Shown piece after piece: positions 4,897 through 9,342 of a stretch of 9,342 nt of DNA. The notes beneath the pieces are model-generated. The model had not been told where the DNA came from. It made no database searches and was given only the letters and a program-made list of their open reading frames with translations. The stretch's first letter is position 1; each line of letters starts with the position of its first letter. The stretch spans positions 1-9,342 of the forward strand of contig JAJRUY010000197.1 in NCBI GenBank assembly GCA_024277555.1, read 5' to 3'. The stretch comes from Gammaproteobacteria bacterium (GTDB lineage: Bacteria; Pseudomonadota; Gammaproteobacteria; Chromatiales; Chromatiaceae). The translations under genes and the position numbers were made by a program.

Positions 4897-6813
4897 CTAT
4901 TCACCGCCCGCCAGAAAAGCCAGCACGTCGTTGATATCCCGCGTCCGGGCAAAAGGCGGCATGGCGTCCAGAAAGGTATGGCCATAGCTCTTGCGCAGCA
5001 GGCGGGGATCGCAAAGTACCAGCACCCCCTGATCGGTGACATCACGAATCAAACGCCCAGCGCCCTGTTTCAAGGCGATGGCCGCTTGGGGCACCTGGTA
5101 TTCCATGAAAGGATTGCCACCGCTTTTGCGCATGGCCTCCAGCCGGGCCTTGAGCACCGGATCGCCGGGTGAAGCAAAAGGGAGCTTGTCGATAATCACC
5201 AGAGACAGCGCCTCGCCCCGCACATCCACTCCTTCCCAGAAGCTGGAAGTGCCCAGCAATACCGCGTTGCCATGCTCCACAAACTGTTTCAATAACTCCG
5301 CCTTGGGCGCGCTGCCCTGTACCAGCAACGGATAATCCAGCTTGTCCTGTAGCCAGTCTGCAGCCTGATACAAGGCACGGTAGCTGGTAAAAAGCAGAAA
5401 CGCCCGGCCCCGGCTGGCCTGCAGCAAGGGCAACGCCAGCTCCATTACCCTGTCTGTATAGTTTGGCGCACTGGGCTCGGGAAAACCCTTGGGCACAAAC
5501 CACAGAGCCTGCTCTGAAAAGTCAAAAGGACTGTCCCAGCAGGCGGTTTCCGCCTTTTCCAGCCCCAATTGCTGCTGAAAGTGCTCGAAACTCTCACCCA
5601 CCGCCAAGGTGGCGGAGGTGAATATCCAGGCCGCCGGATGACAGGCCATCTGTCCCTGAAACAGCCCCGCCACATCCAGAGGCGTGCTGTTCAAGCGCAC
5701 ACTATGGCTATGCACCTCAAACCAGCATACCTGCTCAACTGTATTTTCTGGTTCGATGATCTGCCCCAGATCCGCCGCCAGGCTCTGGATGCGACCCAGG
5801 CAGCTGTCCAATCCCTTGCCCCGGCCTTCGATGCTCTTGAGCATCCCCTGCAGAGCTTCCAGTTCCTTTTGCAGGTATTCCAGGGCATTTTGCACATCCG
5901 GGTTGCCTGCCACTTCACCCCAGGTTCCGCGCTGGCCATCGTGGCCAAAAGCCAGGCGAAAATCCCGCGCTGCCTTTTCCAGATGATCAACTTGCTCCAG
6001 AATTTTTGGCAAATCACCAGCCTCGCGCACATACTCGGCACGAGTATCCCGGCACAGATCCAGAAACTGGCGAGTGCCGACAGAAACACCAAAGAAGTTG
6101 CTGGCCACATCTGGAAGCTGATGAGCTTCGTCGATGATATAAGCATCCGCCGCTGGCAGCAGTTCACCAAAGCCTTCATCTTTTATGGAGAAATCCGCAC
6201 ACAGCAAATGATGGTTGATGACCACGATATCCGCTTCCTGGGCGCGCCTGCGCGCTTCCACCAGATGGCATTTGCTGAAAGAGGGACAGTCCGAACCCAG
6301 ACAATTGTCACCTGTCGAGGTAATCAGGGGCCACACCGCCGAGTCCTCTGGCAGGCTGGTCAATTCTGCGATATCACCACTGCGGGTGGATACAGACCAG
6401 CCCTGCACCTGCCGCAAGTGCCGGGCAATATCCCGGCGGTGCCCGCGTACATCCAGCAGGGCATTTTCCATGCGGTGGATACAAAGATAATTGGCCCTCC
6501 CCTTGAGTAGAGCCACGCTGGCGGGACTGGCCATAGCATCGCGCAGCAATGGCAAGTCCTTGATAAACAACTGATCCTGAAGATTTTTTGTGCCAGTAGA
6601 GACAATTACCTTGGCGCCGGACAGCAGCGCCGGTACCAGGTAGGCAAAGGTCTTGCCGGTGCCGGTGCCTGCCTCGGCGATGAGGCGCCCGCCCAGTTCG
6701 ACGCAACTGGCCACAGCTTCTGCCATTTCCTGCTGCTGGGAACGCCAGGAGAACCCCGGCAGTACCTCAGAAAGCAGCCCCTGGGGGCCGAGCACCGATT
6801 CAACATCAATCAT
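4897..6813 (-). CDS. yoaA: YoaA-type ATP-dependent DNA helicase (DinG/XPD-like, iron-sulfur)
   Basis: 638-residue superfamily 2 helicase, the usual length of YoaA, which acts at damaged or stalled replication forks and in E. coli pairs with the HolC clamp-loader subunit. Walker A AGTGTGKT is at 48-55. Four cysteines that fit the 4Fe-4S cluster of XPD-like helicases are C111, C171, C176 and C182 (GDNCLGSDCPSFSKC). The Walker B DEAH box is at 228-231. The C-terminal half has SSFWEGVDVRGE (motif V) and QGAGRLIR at 583-590 (motif VI). DinG is longer and YoaA fits better. The ATG at 6813 is preferred over the TTG one codon upstream, and the protein then opens MIDVES and reaches LPGFSWRSQQQEMA as in relatives. 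No clear Shine-Dalgarno is present: a repeat element ends 4 bp before the ATG. All large opposite-strand ORFs here are shadows. Confidence 0.95.
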   Translation of the reverse strand: MIDVESVLGPQGLLSEVLPGFSWRSQQQEMAEAVASCVELGGRLIAEAGTGTGKTFAYLVPALLSGAKVIVSTGTKNLQDQLFIKDLPLLRDAMASPASVALLKGRANYLCIHRMENALLDVRGHRRDIARHLRQVQGWSVSTRSGDIAELTSLPEDSAVWPLITSTGDNCLGSDCPSFSKCHLVEARRRAQEADIVVINHHLLCADFSIKDEGFGELLPAADAYIIDEAHQLPDVASNFFGVSVGTRQFLDLCRDTRAEYVREAGDLPKILEQVDHLEKAARDFRLAFGHDGQRGTWGEVAGNPDVQNALEYLQKELEALQGMLKSIEGRGKGLDSCLGRIQSLAADLGQIIEPENTVEQVCWFEVHSHSVRLNSTPLDVAGLFQGQMACHPAAWIFTSATLAVGESFEHFQQQLGLEKAETACWDSPFDFSEQALWFVPKGFPEPSAPNYTDRVMELALPLLQASRGRAFLLFTSYRALYQAADWLQDKLDYPLLVQGSAPKAELLKQFVEHGNAVLLGTSSFWEGVDVRGEALSLVIIDKLPFASPGDPVLKARLEAMRKSGGNPFMEYQVPQAAIALKQGAGRLIRDVTDQGVLVLCDPRLLRKSYGHTFLDAMPPFARTRDINDVLAFLAGGE

Positions 6814-6817
6814 CAAT

Positions 6818-7064
6818 TAGCCCGCATGTTTCACCGGAATCCAGATTTTTCCCGGAGAGATTTTCCGTTCAGGTTGTTCGAACGGGCAAAAGTCGATGTC
6901 ATTCATCGGCTTGCAGGCCGTTCGGGCAACCTGGGCGAAAAATCCCGGAAAAAACTGGATAGTGTGGCAGGTACAAAGTGTAACCTGAACCAATTCAACA
7001 CAAGATAATGAATAGTATAGATAAACACTGATATTCCGAGCGTTCTGGTGAAATATGTGGGTTA
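6818..7064 (+). mobile_element. 247-bp palindromic 'A' element, copy 2, between the TPR lipoprotein gene and yoaA
   Basis: The left end TAGCCCGCATGTTTCACC starts at 6818. The right end (7047-7064), read inward, is TAACCCACATATTTCACC. Internal stems match copy 1 but with paired changes: CAGGTTG (6870-6876) with CAACCTG (6927-6933), and CAGGT (6968-6972) with ACCTG (6983-6987). The outer stem 6839-6855 with 6945-6960 is kept with one mismatch and one bulge. The element starts 4 bp before the yoaA ATG, and its final TTA is the minus-strand TAA stop of the lipoprotein gene. A TATACT box (minus strand, 7014-7019) could act as a -10 toward yoaA. Confidence 0.85.
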
Positions 7065-7523
7065 GCGGGCGCGGCCAATGAGTGCATTGTTGTCGGCACG
7101 CAATGCCTGATCCTGCGCCGCAAAGGCGTTGGATTTTGCGGCCAGGCTGGCGGCCAGGGCATATTGTTTCTGTTCAAAGCGCACATGGGCCAGGCGGTTC
7201 CACAACACCGGATTTTTCGGCTCGATGCGCAGCGCCCTTTCCAGGCTCCCAGCCGCGGCCATCAGATCCCCGGCCTGCTCTTGCTGCCTGGCCCGGGCCA
7301 TGAGCGCCCACACCGCGCGACCGGGCGCGGGCCGGGTGTAACTGGGCGTTACCGGCTCACGATAGGCAATGATCTCCGGCGGCTGGTAGCGCCCGGTTGA
7401 CGGCGCAGGTGCCTCTACCCTGCTCTGAGACGGCACCCGGCTGCCCCTGTCCGGCAACGGGGCAGTCGCGCAACCGGCCAGGAACACGGAAACAACGGCA
7501 AAAGGAAAAAGTCTTTTCAACAT
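7062..7523 (-). CDS. TPR-repeat lipoprotein
   Basis: 153 residues from the ATG at 7523. This start gives a clean lipoprotein signal: MLKRLFPFAVVSVF, then the lipobox L15-A16-G17-C18. An upstream in-frame ATG at 7556 would add 11 residues ahead of the signal and is not preferred. After C18 comes a Pro/Ser/Arg-rich linker (about 20-70) and then a tetratricopeptide-like region. The clearest unit is GDLMAAAGSLERALRIEPKNPVLWNRLAHVRFEQKQYALAASLA, with the expected small and aromatic residues and the helix-turn Pro-Lys-Asn. It is probably outer-membrane anchored on the periplasmic side, acting as a protein-interaction module; the partner is unknown. It lies upstream of yoaA on the same strand, separated only by the 247-bp repeat, so the two may share transcripts. 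The TAA stop is made of the repeat's terminal bases. No Shine-Dalgarno is obvious. Confidence 0.85.
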   Translation of the reverse strand: MLKRLFPFAVVSVFLAGCATAPLPDRGSRVPSQSRVEAPAPSTGRYQPPEIIAYREPVTPSYTRPAPGRAVWALMARARQQEQAGDLMAAAGSLERALRIEPKNPVLWNRLAHVRFEQKQYALAASLAAKSNAFAAQDQALRADNNALIGRAR

Positions 7524-7664
7524 GGGTTCAACGCATGTATGCAAACATGCTGGCATTGCAGATGAATCATCCCCAAAGAATACCCGAATCTCCGCCCGGA
7601 TGCAGCGGTTCAGGTCCGATCTGATTGAACCGGCAACGGGATGCCATTCTGTCCTTGGCCATGC

Positions 7665-7691
7665 GGCGCAATGCCCTGCGGTTATTGCGCC
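7665..7691. repeat. Hairpin repeat GGCGCAAT...ATTGCGCC
   Basis: GGCGCAAT (7665-7672) and ATTGCGCC (7684-7691) form a perfect 8-bp stem with an 11-nt loop. Read on the minus strand with its flank (TGTAGGGCGCAATAACCGC) it resembles a dispersed hairpin common between proteobacterial genes. That identification is from memory and only this copy is in the window. Confidence 0.5.
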
Positions 7692-7905
7692 CTACACGGG
7701 TTGATTTCTTCCTGCATAAAGCCAATCAATATCCCGGCTTTTCAGCACTTTGGATGATGGAATCATGTGCTCACCCTGCTTGGACTTTTCAGTAGAACTT
7801 GCCCCACATCCGAACAATCTAGCCATGATATTTGACCTGCCCCTCTCAACGAACGTGGGTTATGTTGAGATGGGTGTATCCATCACAGAGCCATAATTGA
7901 GACGA

Positions 7906-7950
7906 CTGCATGGATGCAGGAGGTAGAGCAACGCAGGAGCAGTTGCCGAG
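7906..7950 (+). repeat. Modular palindromic repeat, complete unit
   Basis: Palindrome CTGCATGGATGCAG (7906-7919) followed by the complete conserved block (7920-7950), which runs GAGGTAGAGCAACGC and then AGGAGCAGTTGCCGAG. It is outside any element with recognisable terminal repeats, so the unit can exist independently of the 241-bp element at 3286-3526. Confidence 0.7.
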
Positions 7951-8072
7951 GGCAGGTCATGAAAGAGTTTATCAGCAAAACAGTCATTACAGAGACAGCA
8001 TCTTCCGTCATTGCCTTGGAAGCAGATCCACCTATGCGGACGTTACCGCACACCGACCCAAGCAGGCAAGAA

Positions 8073-8096
8073 CACCAAGTTGGTGAGCATTTTTTT
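8073..8096 (+). terminator. Weak terminator-like hairpin
   Basis: CACCA (8073-8077) and TGGTG (8081-8085) form a 5-bp stem with an AGT loop. Four bases separate it from a run of seven T (8090-8096). It is oriented on the plus strand, where no upstream gene is recognised, and it lies just past the end of the minus-strand methyltransferase gene. The short stem and offset T-run keep confidence low. Confidence 0.25.
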
Positions 8097-8118
8097 GGCT
8101 TCTTTCTTGGATAAACAT

Positions 8119-9126
8119 TCAGAAAAACATAATGGGCACATCCATCGGAAATAGAGGGAAGAAATTGAACCCCTTGGTTGTGGCTGAGTGTTTCTTTTCA
8201 GGAATAGCGATTTTCCTTAACACCACATTTATGTTTGTCGTTGCAACATCTTCCTTGCTCATGCGCCGGAAAGGTGGAGCGAGCGTCAGCTGTTGAAGAT
8301 GCGGAATACTTTGATGGTCAACTTTGCGGATGCATTCCAGGCAGTCAAAACCATGCTCCTGGAATAGCTCCAGAAACTGGGGTGCGCGCAGGCGGTTGAT
8401 ATGTTTCAATGAATGATTAAACCAGCGGTTCCAAATCCGCTCACTGTATTTCAGGTACTCTAGGTGGTTTCTTCCTGAGCCAGGGGGAGAATACTCATCG
8501 GACATCCGAATCCGATGCAGGGCAATCCCTCCCGGTTTCAATATACGCCAGCTTTCTTTCAGCAGTAGAGGAATAACGTCTTTCGGGACGCACTGCAGAA
8601 CCAGGTTACTAATCACCATATCGACTTCCCCATCCTTGAATGGCAGGGTAGTAGTGTCAAAGGGGGCATGGTAGGATCCGCCAAGTAATTGGCAGGCCTC
8701 GGCAAAGCTGTGTGCCTGCTCAATCAGCTGTAGCCGTTGGTGGATCTTCTCGGGCGCTGTGCCAGAGGCACGAGCCAGCTGTTCACTACGATTGCGATAT
8801 ACTTCACGAACCTGCAAAAACAAATCATCTGCAATAAGACAGGAAATGTCGAACGTATCCACCCGAGCGCCGGCCAATCCAAATCCCAGTGGTACTGCAG
8901 AGACCCATCCGGTTCCCAGTTCCACGACATGCTGCCCATCCACCCCGCCACACCAGCGACGGCCCATCTTAAGCAATACTTCAGCATTCCTGAAACGGGT
9001 CGATGACGAGACTTGTGACAACTCGCCAAACCTCCTTAGCATTTTTTCATAGAGGTGCCTGCCGTGCGGCAGGTGTGAGAATGCATAGCTAATTCCCCAT
9101 TTCATCCACCATCTAATAGGCATCAT
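8119..9126 (-). CDS. Class I SAM-dependent methyltransferase
   Basis: 335 residues from the ATG at 9126, chosen because GGAGG lies 6 nt upstream on the minus strand. Longer readings to 9324 run into a repeat element and add residues with no conserved character. After an amphipathic N-terminal region (SYAFSHLPHGRHLYEKML, 13-30), SAM motif I is VVELGTG at 67-73, with D93 (TFDIS) at the acidic position that binds the ribose. VDMVISNLVLQCVP (168-181) is the motif IV region, and LKPGG at 196-200 is the usual post-motif turn. This is the Methyltransf_11/25-like pattern. The substrate is unknown; nothing nearby points to quinone, lipid or polysaccharide synthesis. The C-terminal ~30 residues (after NINVVLRKI) look like a lineage-specific tail. 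The gene stands alone and appears more A/T-rich than metG, which may indicate acquisition. Confidence 0.85.
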   Translation of the reverse strand: MMPIRWWMKWGISYAFSHLPHGRHLYEKMLRRFGELSQVSSSTRFRNAEVLLKMGRRWCGGVDGQHVVELGTGWVSAVPLGFGLAGARVDTFDISCLIADDLFLQVREVYRNRSEQLARASGTAPEKIHQRLQLIEQAHSFAEACQLLGGSYHAPFDTTTLPFKDGEVDMVISNLVLQCVPKDVIPLLLKESWRILKPGGIALHRIRMSDEYSPPGSGRNHLEYLKYSERIWNRWFNHSLKHINRLRAPQFLELFQEHGFDCLECIRKVDHQSIPHLQQLTLAPPFRRMSKEDVATTNINVVLRKIAIPEKKHSATTKGFNFFPLFPMDVPIMFF

Positions 9127-9127
9127 A

Positions 9128-9132
9128 ACGAT
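9128..9132 (-). promoter_or_regulatory. Shine-Dalgarno site of the methyltransferase gene
   Basis: Minus-strand GGAGG is followed by a spacer of a few bases (ATCGTT) and ATGATG. It is the only strong ribosome-binding site seen upstream of any gene in this window, and it sets the start of the methyltransferase at 9126 rather than upstream in the repeat. Site coordinates are accurate to about 5 bp. Confidence 0.7.
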
Positions 9133-9240
9133 CCTCCGTGTATCAGCTGCATAATTACAGTGAGCCAAGCACAATAATGAATAGGTAAGTGGATGATACA
9201 AAAAATATGGTGTGCATGTCAGGTGGGTCAGTTGGCCCAC

Positions 9241-9342
9241 TAGCCCACATGTTTCACCGGAATCCAGATTTTTCCCGGAGAGATTTTCGTTCAGATTGTT
9301 CGAACGGGCAAAAGTCGATGTCATTCATCGGCTTGCAGGCCA
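9241..9342 (+). mobile_element. 247-bp-type 'A' element, copy 3, cut by the window edge
   Basis: Begins TAGCCCACATGTTTCACC and follows copies 1 and 2 through the first stem (ATCCAG, TTTTTCCCGG), CAGATTGTTCGAACGGGC and onward to the window end, so only the left 102 bp are visible. It is in the same orientation as the other two copies and starts 114 bp upstream of the methyltransferase start. Its left terminal sequence matches the right end of copy 2 (TAACCCACAT) at the variable position. Confidence 0.8.

Larger units (their letters stand above)
7524..8118. other. Gene-free region with scattered repeats
   Basis: About 595 bp with no ORF that shows conserved motifs, signal sequence or convincing ribosome binding. 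It contains the hairpin at 7665-7691, a small GATGG/CCATC inverted repeat (7869-7884), one modular palindromic unit (7906-7950) and a weak plus-strand terminator-like hairpin (8073-8096). The promoter of the lipoprotein gene should lie near 7530-7620 on the minus strand, but I could not pick it out. Confidence 0.6.

Noticed and set aside
5569..6510. 313-residue plus-strand ORF opposite yoaA
   Set aside because: It is antisense to a helicase with intact Walker A, iron-sulfur, DEAH and motif VI residues. Its sequence has no recognisable domain, and such antisense ORFs are common in GC-rich genes.
6814..6816. TTG as the yoaA start codon
   Set aside because: The next codon is ATG, and family members begin at about that position; the TTG adds only one residue and has no better ribosome-binding site.
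7959..8114. 51-residue plus-strand ORF starting within the modular repeat region
   Set aside because: It has only a weak upstream GGGCAGG, contains the terminator-like hairpin inside its own end, and shows no recognisable motif.
1..9342. tRNA, rRNA, riboswitch, phage or defence genes
   Set aside because: No cloverleaf, rRNA segment, recognisable riboswitch core, integrase, transposase or defence motif was seen on either strand.

Overview
The window looks like a chromosomal segment of a gammaproteobacterium. The evidence is a long zinc-binding methionyl-tRNA synthetase with a fused C-terminal tRNA-binding domain, a YoaA-type iron-sulfur helicase, and a C-type-lysozyme-inhibitor-like lipoprotein. 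I cannot name the genus. The space between the genes is unusually full of short non-coding palindromic elements, so this is a repeat-rich genome rather than a compact one.

Layout. 1-479 is gene-free: a possible clipped element end, then inverted copies of a modular palindromic repeat, then the metG leader. 480-3246 is a tight plus-strand cluster: metG, a GFA-family zinc protein (2-nt gap) and a MliC/PliC-like lipoprotein (ATGA overlap). 3247-4055 is a repeat island. It holds a ~240-bp element with 24-bp perfect terminal inverted repeats, the first 247-bp 'A' element, and a ~117-bp element with related but shorter ends, with dRS3-like hairpins around and inside them. 4056-4880 encodes a secreted two-part protein of unknown function. 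It converges, with 16 bp between stops, on the minus-strand yoaA helicase gene (start 6813). A second 247-bp A element (6818-7064) lies directly between yoaA and a co-oriented TPR lipoprotein gene (7523 to 7062), and its last bases form the lipoprotein's stop codon. 7524-8118 holds only repeats and hairpins. A minus-strand class I methyltransferase gene (9126 to 8119) has a clear GGAGG site. A third A element starts at 9241 and runs off the end of the window.

Functionally the genes are a mix: translation (metG), replication-fork or DNA-damage tolerance (yoaA), envelope and secreted proteins (MliC-like, TPR lipoprotein, 4056 protein) and an unassigned methyltransferase. They do not form one pathway. 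No CRISPR array, tRNA, rRNA, transposase gene or defence system was seen. The most distinctive content is the non-coding repeats. The A elements keep their internal stems through paired base changes, and a second repeat couples a nearly constant ~30-nt block to palindromes whose arms differ from copy to copy while staying self-complementary.
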